DNA of 64,000 nucleotides from NCBI RefSeq assembly GCF_020085105.1, contig NC_058052.1, positions 7,797,733 through 7,861,732 on the forward strand, read 5' to 3'. Below are positions 37,566 to 50,984 of the stretch, in pieces (position 1 is the first letter of the stretch; the number at the start of each line of letters is the position of its first letter). The position numbers and the translations under genes were made by a program. The notes beneath the pieces were generated by a model, which searched no databases, had not been told where the DNA came from, and saw only the letters and a list, made by a program, of their open reading frames with translations. The stretch comes from Siniperca chuatsi. Lineage: Eukaryota > Chordata > Actinopteri > Centrarchiformes > Sinipercidae.

Positions 37566-40500
37566 GTCAGGATATTTCAGCTGCTGCTGCTTTGGTTTTG
37601 ACCTTTTTTATGATTATTGTTTGGGGGATTTTGCCTTTATTGAGGCAGTAGAGCTTGACAGGAAACATGTGGATAGAGAGAGCAGGGGGATGACATGCAA
37701 TAAATGTCCCTTGCCTGAATTTGACAAATTAAATGATTAATTTGCAGTGGTGTTCACACTCACCATGTGCAAATGAACTTGTGTAGAAGACTGATGCCAC
37801 ACTAATTTTAACTCCAACCTCAACCTTAACCAAAAACCAAGTCTTAACCCTAAAATTTTCATCTCCAAATTAGAGACGGGACCCCAAAATGCATCTGTGT
37901 GAAAAGATTTTTGTACCCATAGTATGAGCAGTACAAGTTCACACACATTCCCCTCTGCTTATTGATTTTGCTGTGTCCTAGCCAGGACTGGATTGGGACT
38001 GAATGATCTTCCATGGTCCAGGCTCTCAGGGCTATACTCCAGTGACCACACATAGTTTGTCTCCCTCCCTGCTGCTGCGCTGGTTCAGTGGCCGGTCAGG
38101 AGAACTCAGGTGTATCAGCAGACGGGGGCTACTGGAAGCCCTGGCAACCTGCCAGACAACTATGGGAGGTCCTGTCTTTTCATAAGGAACACTCAGCGCA
38201 GCCCCACTTTGAATGATGCAAAATATATAATATTTGTGCACAAAAGCCCACTAAAAAAATGGCCAATTTATGTTGATGTACATTTTTTTCAGACTCAAAG
38301 AGTAGCCACCATTGACACAACTGCAGCACAAAAGCAGATGCAAAATGACTGATTGACAATTTGACAATGATACTGAAATCTATAGACAGGATGCTGCTGC
38401 TGCTGCCTAACACACAGTTTGCATAAACTTTGCAGAAAAGCATATCGCTCCTTGATCATGGAGCGTTGCATAACCACCTGAAGAGGCACCATCCTGCCCC
38501 AGATCATGTTGTTTTTGTTTGTGTGTACGTGCAGGTTGCCAGACTCCCCTTGTTACCATGACAAGTATCATTAGACACACCAGAGTTTCTCCATTTAGAC
38601 TGTACTTCATACATTCCCCTGGCCCCGATAAAATCTCACATCTATGTGTGTGTTTGTCTCAGATGCAAGGCTTGATGGGAGCACCTTGACAAAGAAGGGA
38701 CAGCTGAGTTCCAGTTATCGCTTTCCTTTCTATCGCAGCAGCATTGTAACCATATTTGATCCAAATCTTTCAGATCTGAAGAATGTTCAATATTTTGCTT
38801 AATTATTGTAGATAATGGATTTGGTGTCACCCGGTCAAGAGTGGCACCGATGAGCTGTATCTGTGTGAGATATGTGGGGTGTCATGAGCTCAGGACATGC
38901 TAATAAAACTGAGGGCTTCTCTTTAAATGACCTGCCATTTAGTAAAATCCAGGAGCAGAAATCTAAAAGAGCTTAAATCCTTTGAATCCCAGGTAACAAG
39001 CCTAAAGACTCACCTGTCCCTCTGGCTTACCATAGTCCTATCCAGGCCTGACCCAGAATTTGTCATGAAAGAGGAGCAGACCTATATAAACATATACACA
39101 CCCACAGAGGCACCCTCAGATCAGAAACCCCGCTGGCCCAGATGAAAGCCCCAGTTATAAAGAACCAAGGGAAGGTCACACGAACATAATCGGTGAAGTC
39201 TTTTAACTGAAGGAAAAACAGGGCAGATCAAATACTCAAATGTTATCTTCCTGCCCTGGAGAGGCTATCAGGTGTTTGGTGGAATAACACCCTTAATAAT
39301 TGGCCTTTGCGGGGGATTCGTGCCCAGCGAAGAGATTGCGTGTGACTATGTGCAGCCACAGCCACCCACACAGATAAAAGAGGAATGGTGTCGTGCAGAC
39401 AAAGACACCAGACCTCACCGGTCCTTCAGATGCCTCCACTTAGAGTCACACACAGCCTGTTAGGGAAGTCATTTGCTTCTTTTTATTCCTCCACATGAGA
39501 GGGGAAATTCCATCTTCACACTTGTAAGTTCGCTCTTCACGCATCCACTGTTTATGTTTCTCTTCTCTTTTTAAGGTTAAGGGTAATAAAAAGAAATGGT
39601 TCTGATTGCAGCTGATTTGCTGCATGTCTATCATTTAAACAAACATATTCCTCCTTCGCATGCAAGCGGCAGGTGCTGTTTGTTCTGATAGATAATAGCA
39701 GGTTAGTCCTCTCACACCATTTCGTGATTTATAGTTTATCTTTGGCATTTTTTTGTCCAAGGTAATTGAAATAATTAGGTCAGGTTTCTCTTAAAGACAC
39801 AAGCACCTGAGCTGCAATCATAATACTCTCAGGTAATGTGAGAAAGGATTGTTGTGATTTCTGATTGAGTTTGAGAGAGCAACAGGCCTGCACACTGTTG
39901 CGTGTGAACCTCTGGCCCATTGCCAGATGAGAAAGCGAGCTAAAGGACAGGTTGCATAAGAATTGAGGTATGTTTTGAGTGTGTGTCACGGAATATGTGT
40001 TTAAATTGGCAATATTCATGGTCAAGAGTCACGTAGGGCTTTTAATTAGACAAGTGATGACACTGATTGTTTCCCTCACATTTTGATATGATCACCTCTC
40101 TAAGAATTATTTTGCAGTGTCATACTATTTAAGCAGGCTCTGGCCACAGTTCAGTCACCACCAAATGGAAAACTTGTCTACAGTGGAAAATGGTGTGTGG
40201 TGTCTGAAACACAGTGTAATAATAATAAAGAGTCAAATAAGGCAAAATGCTCCATTTTGTCCATTTCTGCTAAATAAATAATTGCTTAGTCACAGTGTGT
40301 CATGTGCCTGTAGTCCTCTGTAAAAGTACAATACAATAATCTAAAATCTAAATAAATTTACAATCACTCATTATATGATATGGCCTATATAATCAATCAA
40401 TAACATGTGCTCTAGTGACTCTTCAGTAACCTTAGAATTTGGCGAGGTTTTGTATTTTAAAACAGTAACATTTGGACATCTGTAGTATCCTTTACTAATT

Positions 40501-40732
40501 CATTTGTAGTTTTTTGTAAGATTCTGCAGCATGCCCACATTTCATTTAAATGACACACAAAAGGTTTAAATCAAATGCATTTTAATGATTTATTATAATT
40601 GGAGCAGCTGAGATCAGTGCTAGGTCAGTGTGGAGAGCTCATTGAGAATCTTGTGAACTGCTGCAAACTCTATTTTTATTCATTGGCGTCCTCTAGCGGA
40701 TGAAACCTGCAAGTACTGGAACATGTTTCACA

Positions 40733-40773
40733 ACTACAACTCCTATCGTGCAATTCAGCCGGCAGCACTTCCG
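40733..40773 (+). promoter_or_regulatory. nanp promoter: ZNF143-like and ETS sites
   Basis: ACTACAACTCCTATCGTGCA at 40733-40752 resembles the ZNF143/THAP11 motif found at many housekeeping promoters. ACTTCCG at 40767-40773 is an ETS/GABP core. Both lie within 100 bp upstream of the nanp start codon. No TATA box is apparent, which fits a broadly expressed gene. Confidence 0.5.
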
Positions 40774-40830
40774 CAATTAAACGACGACGAGTATTTTGGT
40801 GTAAACGTGTATTAACAGTGTGCTCTGATA

Positions 40831-42888
40831 ATGGACGGTAAACGTGTTAAAGCAGTATTGTTTGACCTGGACAACACGCTCATTGAAACAAGTCGGGCAG
40901 GTGGAGTGGCGATGCTAAAGGTGATAAAGTGTGGATACTCCTCATGTAGCTAGCATTTAAGGTTCACTTCCATATTTGTAACGTCAGCCTAACGTAGCCC
41001 AAGTGTTAAATGAACTAAATTAAAAGGGTGTGGACTACTGGTGACAGTAAATGTCATGTAGTCTATTTAATTCAGGTTGTTTTAATGGCTATGTTAAGCG
41101 ATAATTGAGCTAAATTGGGTGTTTTGAACGGATTGGTTACAGCCGGCAGTTTCAGTTCTGATTGGCTGAGTCGCGTTCATAGGTGCTGGGAGGTAAAATA
41201 AATCCAGTTCAGCTAGCTAATTTAAAAACATTTTATTTCGCCTGAAAATATAATTTCACTGGCGTCCATTTATACGCTCTTACTTAAGACTTTCTTGGTT
41301 TTTATAATGGTGTGTTACTGTTGCCAGTGGTGGAAAGTAACTTAAGTACATTCACTCAAGTACTGTATTTCGCTACTTTTTTTGAGGTACTTGTACTTAA
41401 AGCCCACACGGTCCATCAACACCTCCTCCCAGTACTGTGTGGGCGGTTACACACTGTGATTGATTGACATAGCAGACGTTTGATGATTTGTGATAGCAGG
41501 AAAAGCACAGGTATTACTAATTAATTAACTAATTAATGATGGCTTCATTTTATTCAAGTGCCCCAGTCATGCAGTGATGGAAAGTGACGTGAAGTACAAT
41601 TACTCAAGGATTGTATTTGAGGTATTTGTAATTTACTTGAGAATTTCCATTTTCTGCTACTTTATTCATCTACTTTTCTACATTTCGAGCCAAATATTGT
41701 TTTACTCCACTGCATTTATCTGATAGCTATAGTTACTTTGCAAATTAACATTTTACATACAAACATATGATCAGTGCATAAAATATGCATTGTTACAGAT
41801 TAAACTGCTCAACAGTATATAAGATCATTAAAATTATACCCACCTCCACCAGCTACAGCATTAAAATTATTCTTACATGTTATGCATCAGTTATAATAAT
41901 CCAATAATATGATATATAATAATACATAACAGTATCTGCATAGTAAGTACTTTTACTTCTCATACTTTAAGTACATTTTGTTGATATAACTTCTAACATT
42001 GTTGTATTGCTACTTTAGTCTAGGATTGAAATACCACTGCAGCCGTGACAGTGGTCCAGCATGCACAACACCAGGACCCTGAAACTGAAGCAGCTAAATG
42101 GAATTCAGTCACTATAGGTTTTATTATTTACACCTGTGCTTTTCATACCGTGACATGTCAAAACGTCACGTGTGAATAAGGCCGATCCACCTCACTCACT
42201 CTCTTATTAGTTTTGTTTGCACCTGTTAGGGCAGGGCAACTCACACCTTTATGATTCATTTTAGTACGTGAGCTCGTATAATTCCCATCAGAGCTCTGCC
42301 CAACTTCAACATGAACAAAGGTGCAGTCAGCCAGGATAAATAAAAGCGCCTGTGTGTGCACGGCCTTTAAGTGTTTCCTTTTGATGCCACTTACGATCCC
42401 TGCTTTACCTCCCTAACAGTTCAGAGGGAAATGTTGAAACTTTTATTACACTACTTTTATTTGACACCCATTGTTTTTTTTTTTACCCAATAGTAAAGTA
42501 GCTGAATTTGCTTCCCACTGACAAATATTAATATTAAACATTAAAATGCTGCTCCAATCCAATAATATACTACTGTATTATAATATAACAACCTGAAAAG
42601 AGCCATCCTGCGTAATGAATTTTTACTTTTGATACTTTAATTATATTTTGTTGATAATACTTACACAGTATGACTTGAGTAAAATTATTAATGTTGGACT
42701 TTTACTTGTAGTGGAGTTTTTAGATTGTGGTATTGCTACTTTTAGTGGGAGATCTGAATAGCTCTCCTCAGGGCTGTAGTCAGGATTTCAGAGGAGGTCA
42801 TGCATCTTGGATGAGGTTTATATACTGTATATGAAAAGTACTTTTTGCCTGGTTTGGTTAGAAAAATGACTAACCAGCAGCCTTCTGG

Positions 42889-42948
<60 letters not shown>

Positions 42949-43996
42949 TTTTTAAGACACGTCTAAAAAAAAGTGAGTAAATGTCCTGTTTTTTTATTGC
43001 AAAACATGCAGGCATAGATATGAAGAAACTATGTGTATATGCTGATGTGTATACATTGTTAATTTTATTCTTTAATTAAATATGTGCCCGTTGTCTTTAA
43101 CAAGATCTGACATAGTGGAATTTATATTTAAGATTTATATTTACACATAGTAACAGGTTGCTAAAACCCCCACATCCACCAAAATAAGTCCTCAGCTGTG
43201 CCTACGACCGTGCTTCTCCTACCACTGACTGTTGTATTGCACTTAAGCATAACCCTCTGAAACAATCTCGACGTTGAGCTCTTATGGTTTATTGCTGAAT
43301 TAGATATTCATGTTTTAATTTTATGAGGTTGTCTGTTGTGCTTGAATCTTACAGACCAGTGAGCTTTTGAAGACCACACTGGCCCTTGATGACGTGACTG
43401 TCAGCAGCATTTGTGACAAGTTCAAGCAGAAGCTTTTCCATGAGAGTTTTGACCCCTCAGCTGGCAGATCCATTGACGAGGTCCGTGTGGGTCACTGGGA
43501 GGACAGCATCCAGGAGGCTGTGGGCGGTTGTTCCAAACCCTCTCTGGCAGCTCAGTGCTACTACCTGTGGAAAAATAGTCGCCTGGAGGTTCTCAGTCTG
43601 TCCCCTGAAATATGCAACCTCCTGAAACAGCTCCGCAGCAGATACAAGCTGCTGCTGCTGACCAACGGGGAAGCTCAGACCCAGAGAGAGAAAGTGGATG
43701 CAGTCAGATGTGAGGAGTTCTTCGATGCCATCGTGATTGGGGGAGAACATGCAGAGCAGAAACCATTCCTCTCCATCTTCACTTTGTGTTTCAACATGCT
43801 GGAGGTGGAGGCCCAGGACTGTGTCATGGTGGGAGACTCTCTGGACACAGATATTCAGGGGGGCTTTGATGCCGGAGTACGGGCTACAGTTTGGATCAGC
43901 AGTGCAGGAGGCGCTGTGCCAGATGCTTCAGTGAAACCAGACTACACTATCCCTACTGTGCTGGACCTGCCAGATATTCTGGCACAACTGAAATGA
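40831..43996 (+). CDS. nanp: N-acylneuraminate-9-phosphatase (two exons, 243 codons)
   Basis: Exon 1 is 40831-40920 (30 codons), exon 2 is 43355-43996 with stop TGA, joined in phase 0 by a GT-AG intron of about 2.4 kb. An in-frame TAA a few codons upstream fixes the start ATG. The enzyme is a cytosolic HAD-superfamily phosphatase that removes phosphate from N-acetylneuraminate 9-phosphate, the last step of free sialic acid synthesis. The motifs are complete: DLDNT with nucleophile Asp12 and acid/base Asp14, LLLLTNGE with Thr133, Lys166 in QKP, and GDSLDTD with Asp191 and Asp196. The length is close to the human protein (248). Stretches such as CVMVGDSLDTDIQGG are near-identical to human. Intron 1 contains several repeat copies and a long TA microsatellite. 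The gene converges with polr1b about 1 kb downstream. Confidence 0.96.
41328..42036. mobile_element. GTACTTTTACTT-type repeat in nanp intron 1
   Basis: The start CAGTGGTGGAAAGTAAC is followed by TCAAGTACTGTATTT, GAGGTACTTGTACTT, TTTACTCCACTGCATTTATC and ACTTTAAGTACATTTTGTTG. It looks like two overlapping or nested copies, since a second start-like block appears near 41570. Related copies lie at 42425-42765 and 44250-44680. This is a frequent teleost element with no coding capacity. Confidence 0.6.
42425..42765. mobile_element. second GTACTTTTACTT-type repeat copy in nanp intron 1
   Basis: It carries TTTTTACTTTTGATACTTTA, ATATTTTGTTGATAATACTT, GGACTTTTACTTGTAGTGGA and GGTATTGCTACTTTTAG. These match the distal half of the repeat described at 41328-42036. 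Confidence 0.55.
42890..42948. repeat. (TA)n microsatellite in nanp intron 1
   Basis: Nearly 60 bp of alternating A and T with one G interruption near 42935. Confidence 0.95.
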
Positions 43997-44249
43997 GGAC
44001 AACTGGTGATTGCAACCGTATGTGAAACAAGTGAATGAGGAGGACTGTCACTTCAAGTGAGATTTGGTGGGAATTTTTAATTATGGATATGTTAAAAGAT
44101 GAATTTCATGAGGGTACTTTTTTTTATGCATTCTGCTAGAAATTTTACACACTAACATGTTGTCATTTTCAAACTACGTGGAGTCCATAGTAAAGTTTGA
44201 TCAGGCCAAGTGTGGGTACTCAGTTATCACTATGTATTCACACAGTGTA

Positions 44250-44680
44250 AATATGTATATTTTGAATGTTTCCATTTTCTGCACTATACTTATACTCCAC
44301 TACATTCATCTGACAGCTATACTGTAGTTACTCTTCAGATTCAGACTTTACCTTAAAAATGATATTCTTATCAAATACAATAGATTTTTAAATAGTAAAC
44401 CAGCAGTTCCCAACTTTTTGAAACATACAACATAAGTTAAAACTATCTTCACGACCTCCCAGCTGCAACACTAAAACGCTACTTATGCCTTGATGCATCA
44501 ACAATTTAATAATGTATTATCAGTTGCAGGGGCCACTTTCCTGCAGAATGAGTACTTTTACTTTATTCAAATACATTTTGCTGATAATATTTTTGTTTAG
44601 AATTTAAAAGTAAGACTTTTATTTGCAATGGAGTACGGAGTCAGTACTTTAACTTGAGTAAAGGATCTGAATTCTTGGTG
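44250..44680. mobile_element. GTACTTTTACTT-type repeat copy between nanp and polr1b
   Basis: Blocks such as CTCCACTACATTCATCTGAC, GAGTACTTTTACTTTATTCA, TTTGCTGATAATATTTTTG and GTACTTTAACTTGAGTAAAG match the family seen in nanp intron 1. The copy lies in the predicted nanp 3' UTR. Confidence 0.55.
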
Positions 44681-44700
44681 CTGTGGTACAGCACTTTGTT

Positions 44701-44706
44701 TTTATT
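44701..44706 (-). promoter_or_regulatory. candidate polyadenylation signal of polr1b
   Basis: TTTATT on the plus strand reads AATAAA on the minus strand, 316 nt beyond the polr1b stop codon. Confidence 0.55.
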
Positions 44707-44811
44707 CAGCACTCAGAATGAGTTATTTGGGTTATTTTTACACACCTCAACAGATGTCAACACATTCATTCCATCATATGCTGCTACTTGGTTATTTTTT
44801 CAGTCTTAGCT

Positions 44812-44817
44812 AATAAA
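44812..44817 (+). promoter_or_regulatory. candidate polyadenylation signal of nanp
   Basis: First AATAAA on the plus strand after the nanp stop codon, 816 nt away. It lies past the polr1b signal, so the two 3' UTRs would overlap. Confidence 0.45.
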
Positions 44818-45021
44818 AACACTTTTTACAAAAGGAGATAAACTTCTCAAGCACCTGGCTATTCTGACACATCATGGCTTTACAGTTTGTTTGTTTTCTT
44901 TAGCATGGTTATTTCTAGCAGCTTCACAGGATATTTTCATACAACACAGAGCAGTTTCATAAAACACTTTCTTTTGCTGTCACATTTAAGGCATGCATCT
45001 TTACTGGCCGTCCTGCAAAAT

Positions 45022-48000
45022 TCATTTAACATCTAATTTGACTTTGATGTTCATTGCTGCCAGCTCGGCTACAAAGTAGCGGAAGACATAAGGAACAGAC
45101 ACTGAGTCAATAGAGTCACTTTTGCCACACAGAGCGCAGACAGTCTTACGGTGGCGCATGGCCGACCAGTAGGGTGGTGGTTTCTCTAACAGAGGGGAGA
45201 GCAGGCTGCCACAGTCAACACACACCTGAGCCACTGAACGGTCCGAGCAGTTGAAGAGGCGATCGTGAAGCAGGAATGACGAGCCGTGGGCCAGCAGGGC
45301 GTCTCGCTCCATCTCCCCAAAACGGATGCCTCCCTGGATGTTCCTCCCTCCCACTGGCTGGTTCGTCACCTTGTCTCGCGCTCCTGTGGTCCTCACCTGA
45401 AACTTGTCGGAGACCATGTGACGTAGCCGCTGGTAGTAGACGACTCCGATGAAGATGTCGGCCTCTAGCTCCTGACCGCTCAGTCCACTATATAGCCGCT
45501 CCGTGCCGTAGTAGTTGTAGCCACCAGCCCGAAGCATTTCACCAAAATATTCCAGCGCAGAGCTCTCTTCCGAGAAGGTGAAGGGTGTGGCGTCGTGGCT
45601 CAGGCCGTGCAGGGCGCCGGACTTGCCGGCCATGCTTTCAATCAGCATCCCGATGGTCATGCGGGAGGGGAAGCCGTGGGGGTTGAACAGGATATCGGGA
45701 CTCATGCCGCTCTCTGTGAAGGGCATGTCCTCGGCCGGCCACAGGCGGCTCAGGATGCCCTTCTGACCGTGGCGACTGGCAAACTTGTCACCAATGGTGG
45801 GGTTTCGTGGCACTCGTACAGTGATGCAGACACGTTTAAACCGGCCTGAGCCAGTGTCGTTGCTGCAGATCTTTATATTGTCGACAACACAGGGCTCTTG
45901 GCTCCTAGGAGAAAATAGGGAGATAACACATTACTGGTTGTAATTAGCATTGAATAATTTGTTTTTTATGTATGTAGATAATTGTGGAAGTAGAATCATT
46001 ATTTCATGATTTGATTGAAAATAACATTACTGCACAAATGTAGACACTTACTTGTAGAAGATGACGAAGGTCTGGCCAGTGTTGAGGTTGATATAGCTGT
46101 AGAAGGGGTCTCCATACTGAAGTGTTGATCCAATGTGTGGTAGTCCATCAGCATCCAGTTTTCCATTTAATTTAGGGTCACCTGGCTTGGTCCCAAACAC
46201 CACGCTGTCTTCTCCCCTCACCTTGTCTGCCAGGTCCACCAGCTCAGTCTTGTAGATACTTCCATGGGCTAAGCCTCTCTCCCAGGATGACTTGTTCACA
46301 ATCTAATAAGATCAAAGTGTGTCAGGATTTCACTCTACCAGGGAGCAAATTACAGTAACTATTGTGTTTTACTCACCATGGCATCTTCCATGTCATAGCC
46401 TGTGTAGGATATGACAGCCACGATGGCGTTGGTGCCGCTGGGGTAGTTGTCCAGGTTGTAGTGGTCGTACATGTAAGGCCTGACCAGCGGGCTCTGAGGG
46501 GTCTGGAGCCGGTACAGCTTGTTATCTGAGCGATCCATGAATGAGTGCAGGGGGAAACCCATAGTCTGTTTACCTGCAGAGAGTGCAGGTTTAGTATCTG
46601 ATAGAGCCACTTCATGACTCTACAAGGCAAATGCTTCACAGCAGCTCAAAATGGCAATGAAAGGATTGCAATATTTGAATCTAATCAGCCTGTACACCAT
46701 CCAGTGGTCTCAGACTTACTCATCTGACACTGGTACATGTTCCTAGGACTCTGGTTGTGGTCCGAGTAGGGGATGAAATTAGCCACCACGCTGAGCATAC
46801 TGTGAGGGAAGAGCTCCTGGTGTGTGGTCACGCCTGGCTTGATCTCATCCTCCAAGATGCCCACATTGATGTAAAGCTGGAGCAAGATAGGAAAAGATGA
46901 TTACATAAAAGCAACCAATATGCAAAACAAATCCACCTTTACAGTTCAGGTATTGGGCTGATACAACTACCACAGAATCTTTTAAATCCTAGTTTACACG
47001 TACTTGTTCAAAGGTGCCAATCAGCTCTTGCTTGCCAAGAGCTAAGTTACGTACGGGCCGCACCATACGACAGGGTGTTGTGAAGACGAACAGGCCTGGG
47101 TACATGCTGGCCTTGCCTGTTTTTGGAACCAGAACTATCTCAGTCCAGGGAGGGATCTTCTTCTCATTCAGCACCTGAAGGTATTTGTTTGAAATATCAG
47201 TTTTCTGCACAAATAATGTGCAAAGTACAGCCGGTTTTGTATCTAATACAATTGACATACCTTGAACCTGCGCAATGAGTCAACCACAACTTGGGCTAAT
47301 TCACTCTCCACCCAGCCTACGACAGCCCCATCAAGTACCACAGGGTAGCAGTCTGAAAAGGCTTGGCCAGGAGATCCGTCCACTGCAGTAACACCTTAGG
47401 CACCAGTGACAAAAAACATCTTGTACTATGCAATTCAGCCCACTGACATGAACTTTAAAATGTGTGTCAGAAAAAAGTTTAAGCACAGAAATCCCGTTTT
47501 ATCCATAATGTATTTGTAGAATTGTTGATTGAAGTGATCACTCACCAAGGGAACAGAGCAGAGCAGGCAGGGATATGGTGGGCAAGGATGGTGCCACAAT
47601 CTCACAGCTGGCCGTCATGTGGTTCATGAGTCCACAAGGCTCTCCATCTGGAGTGTGGACGGGACACAGGAAGCCCCAGGACTCCGGCAGCAGCTTACGA
47701 ACAGAAGTGGTCCTCATCTTGGCGAATGCTGCTCCTCTGTGGACACAGCGGAAGTGGGACAAGTAGCGGATGAAGTTGAGCTTGTCAGCTACCACACACA
47801 GACCTGTGTTCTGCAGCATGCCAAAACCTGTGGACAGAGGGGAAAACAAGATTTATTTAATCGATGAACTACATTTTTACACCGTACCATGCACTCATTC
47901 TCAACTCATATGACCATACCTGTTCGGGAGCTGAGGTTCCCAGTGGCCAGCAGGTATTCAAAGGGTTTGGTCAGGTCAGCGCACATGTTGAATATCTTGA

Positions 48001-50552
48001 TCATGTTTTCAGGGCTACATGCTCCACTCAGTCTGCTGCCTCTCTTGTCAAAGGACATCTTCACAGACGCCAACCAGGCAGCCAGTCTCTCCTGTTGAGG
48101 ATATTGTAGGGGTTAAATCCATAGCTCAAGATTTCTAAGAAAAAATAAAGGTTTCCTTTGGTGTACTACCAGTAATTTTCAGATGTTTGAACAGGAATGT
48201 GTTGTCTTAATTTAATATACAAGTATTTCCACTGAGATTTAAATTCTCAGTAAAAAAGGCAGCATGCTTACTTCTTGATACATTCTAACACGGTAAAAAA
48301 AACCAACTTATATTTCTATAGAGATTTGGTAAAACTGCTGATCAGTGCCAATGATTTACTGTTTACTTTGCCAAGTGCTAATATTTCTGGCTTTAAAGTC
48401 TTACTGTTAACACTCAGTTTTGAACACAATGGTGTGTAGACACTGCAGTTCCTTCCTTTCATCACCAGAGGCCAATAAAGGACATACATCACTCAGTACT
48501 CATTCAAATGATTTCATGACCTTACCTTCAGAAACATGAGGTAGAGCTGACCAGGAGTGAGCACTTCCTGACACATAATGCTGTCGGGGTTTTCCTCCAT
48601 GCACTCCTGCTTGGCAAACGTGAAAAGCTTCCTGGTCATCAGACACAGCAGGTAGAACTTCTCCACGTCTGACTTCAGGTGGATACAGATGCACTCCCTG
48701 GTCAAAACAGAGCACAACTCATTTTAATAGATGTATCAAAAAAAAAATAAAATAAACTGTGTTGTTTCTGTCATTAAAAACTTACTCTAGCAGGAAGTTG
48801 GCACACTGCTCATTTGTGTACCACTCAGGAAGGTTCAACTTAACCCTGAAGCGCTCTCCGAGGTAATTAAGCACTTTGCTACGGGTGGTGCAGCCCTCCT
48901 CCATGACAATGCGCAGCATCTCCGATGCACAGCTCTTGTAGAAGGAATTGTCCTCTCTGCCCTTGATCAGCTCCTGGTAGATCTGGAAGTCTGTGAAGTC
49001 CACCAGGGCCTGGAGGATAACACAGAGAAAATGAGCTGTAATAACAGATCATACGGCACCAAAGGAACTTATACCTCGTGTTTTATTATATTTTTCTAAG
49101 ATATTCTGTTCTATTTCCATCTCATCTCTCGTTTCACATAATAATGAATGCTGCAGAATTGTTCATTTCCAAAATAGATTAACCCTGATTACTACCTTGA
49201 GTGCAAAGCCTAGTGGGAGGAAGAAGAGCTCTTTCTGGTAGATGAAGTTCAGCATCACAGTCCCATTTTCCAGGTAATGTAGGTTCATGTTGATGGCTGT
49301 GTGCTCTTCCTTCACGCAACGCATAGAAATACCTGGGAGAAGAAAAAGATGATGAATTCCATTTTTGAAAGATCTACAGCTTTAATTGTAGAGCCTAAAC
49401 TATTATTACACTGCCACTTACACTGTGTTTTTGCACATTATCTAAAAGGTTATATTTACCATACTGAGTGTATCCCTGGCCCCTGCTCTTCCACTTAGGT
49501 CTTGACATGGCAATAGGATAGTTCCTCCTTGGCATTATCAGCATACGGATAACTTTCTCAATTCCATTCACAATGAAATAACCTCCCATTTCCTGTTAAT
49601 GTTAAAGAGGGAGTTTGTACTTTATTCATTAATAAGGATGCATGTAATGAATTTCTGTTCATCTTGCAAATCTTTAAAATGTGTGTCTTACCTCTGCTTC
49701 TTCATGGTGTTCAACAAGCTCTTTGGGGGACATGCCATGCAGGTTACACAGCTTGGACTTTACCATGATTGGCAGCTGACCCAGGGACTGCTTGATTATG
49801 CCTTTGGGAACTCCGTTGACTGACCAGCTGACATCTGCCTGAGATGATGCAAAACATAACCAATTATAGAACTGACCAAAGTGTTATCACGCCTCACACA
49901 CACACACATACACAGTTTAGATCCTTTATTGGCCAGTCCTTTAGTGTGGCACTTCCTTGTTGCACACATCTCAGACTTACCACTAGCTTTCCTTTGTATG
50001 AACATCTTCTTCCCCTGCACTCTGCTGGAAACACCTTCATTTCACTGCAGATGCTCCCTTTGGCGACCACTGGGTTGTAGATGATGGCTTCGACAAACAC
50101 AAGGCTGACCCTGTCATTTCTGAATGTGAACTCCAAGGGCGGGATGGACTGAGAAAGACATGTCACACCACAAAACAGTGAGAAACTTTGTACAAAAAGC
50201 TAACATTTACTGGACTTAGCTGGGTGTCATTTCAGCTGACGTTAACTTTGAAGACAAGCCGCTGTAGTTTCGATTTATTAAACGTTTTTCAGCTTCATAA
50301 GATGCTCAACTGACACGTGGTTTTAGTATATCTTAAAACAGTAATGTGTGAGACAAAGTTCAAAGTGAGACTGACCTGCACAACGCGATTGAGTCCGTCG
50401 GTGACAGCCTGGTCAAACGACTCGATGTGAGCTTTTGTCAAACCCTGAACAGCAGCATGTTGAGCCTCCTTCAGGACGCCAAATCCTCCCTCCGTCAGAT
50501 TCTTCAGACTCGGACCTTTGGGCAAATTATTCCACTTTTCTGAAAAGTCCAT
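45022..50552 (-). CDS. polr1b: DNA-directed RNA polymerase I subunit RPA2 (POLR1B), 15 exons, 1134 codons
   Basis: The coding exons in order are 50552-50376, 50148-49981, 49838-49692, 49592-49460, 49332-49196, 49009-48786, 48697-48526, 48091-47920, 47827-47546, 47394-47261, 47174-47004, 46876-46720, 46573-46377, 46302-46052 and 45904-45022. Every junction has GT and AG, all phases agree, and the sum is 3405 bp including TGA. The product is the second-largest subunit of RNA polymerase I, forming half of the active-site cleft that transcribes the rDNA in the nucleolus. It follows human POLR1B from end to end (human 1135 residues). Visible are [37 protein letters not shown], the RNA polymerase beta signature [13 protein letters not shown] (about 879-891) and a C-terminal zinc ribbon with Cys1059, Cys1062, Cys1087 and Cys1090. 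One small difference is a Ser where human has Gly at the exon 12/13 junction. No frameshift or stop was seen. It is convergent with nanp. Confidence 0.98.
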
Positions 50553-50984
50553 GCTTCCGCTCCCAGGGATACATATGCTTGTTTACCACATGTGCATGGT
50601 GACACAGGAGGTACATCCCTCTGGAACAGGAAGTCTTCTTCTTCTTCGCTTCTGTGGCAGACCGCATCTATGTTGTTGGACTACTGCCATCTTGTGGTGT
50701 CAGTTATCTCCTGCAATGTCCGGTTCTCTAGAAGGCTTTTTATTCCATCATGTGTCATCTCTGCCACATTACAGTTTCAAATTCTTGATATTGTTCCAAG
50801 AGGATACTTTCCCATTATTTGACATGTGCTGATGAGATTACTATTCAGTTTATATTTAGTGGGGTTTCCCATAGATGATTTCTTTCATCTGTTTTTCTGA
50901 AAAGCTGAAAAATACTGATACATCTGCAGCTGCACTTTGCATGAGGTTGTGTAACAAAAACTGAAGCTACATCATCACCTGCAC

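Larger units (their letters stand above)
13100..40680. other. 27-kb gene-poor region between cyp1b1 and nanp
   Basis: I found no coding exon I can support on either strand, no tRNA and no rRNA. Recognisable repeats inside it are listed separately; the remainder is AT-rich unique-looking DNA with small homopolymer runs. ORFs of 100-134 residues in this region (for example 17910-18269, 18373-18771, 26917-27318, 35852-36196) lack domains and overlap repeats or microsatellites. A TNGCGTG match at 16068-16074 is noted without evidence of function. Confidence 0.6.

Noticed and set aside
48420-48480. C/D-like motif pair on the minus strand in a polr1b intron (GTGATGA ... CTGA)
   Set aside because: The flanks do not pair into a terminal stem and no guide match to rRNA was recognised.
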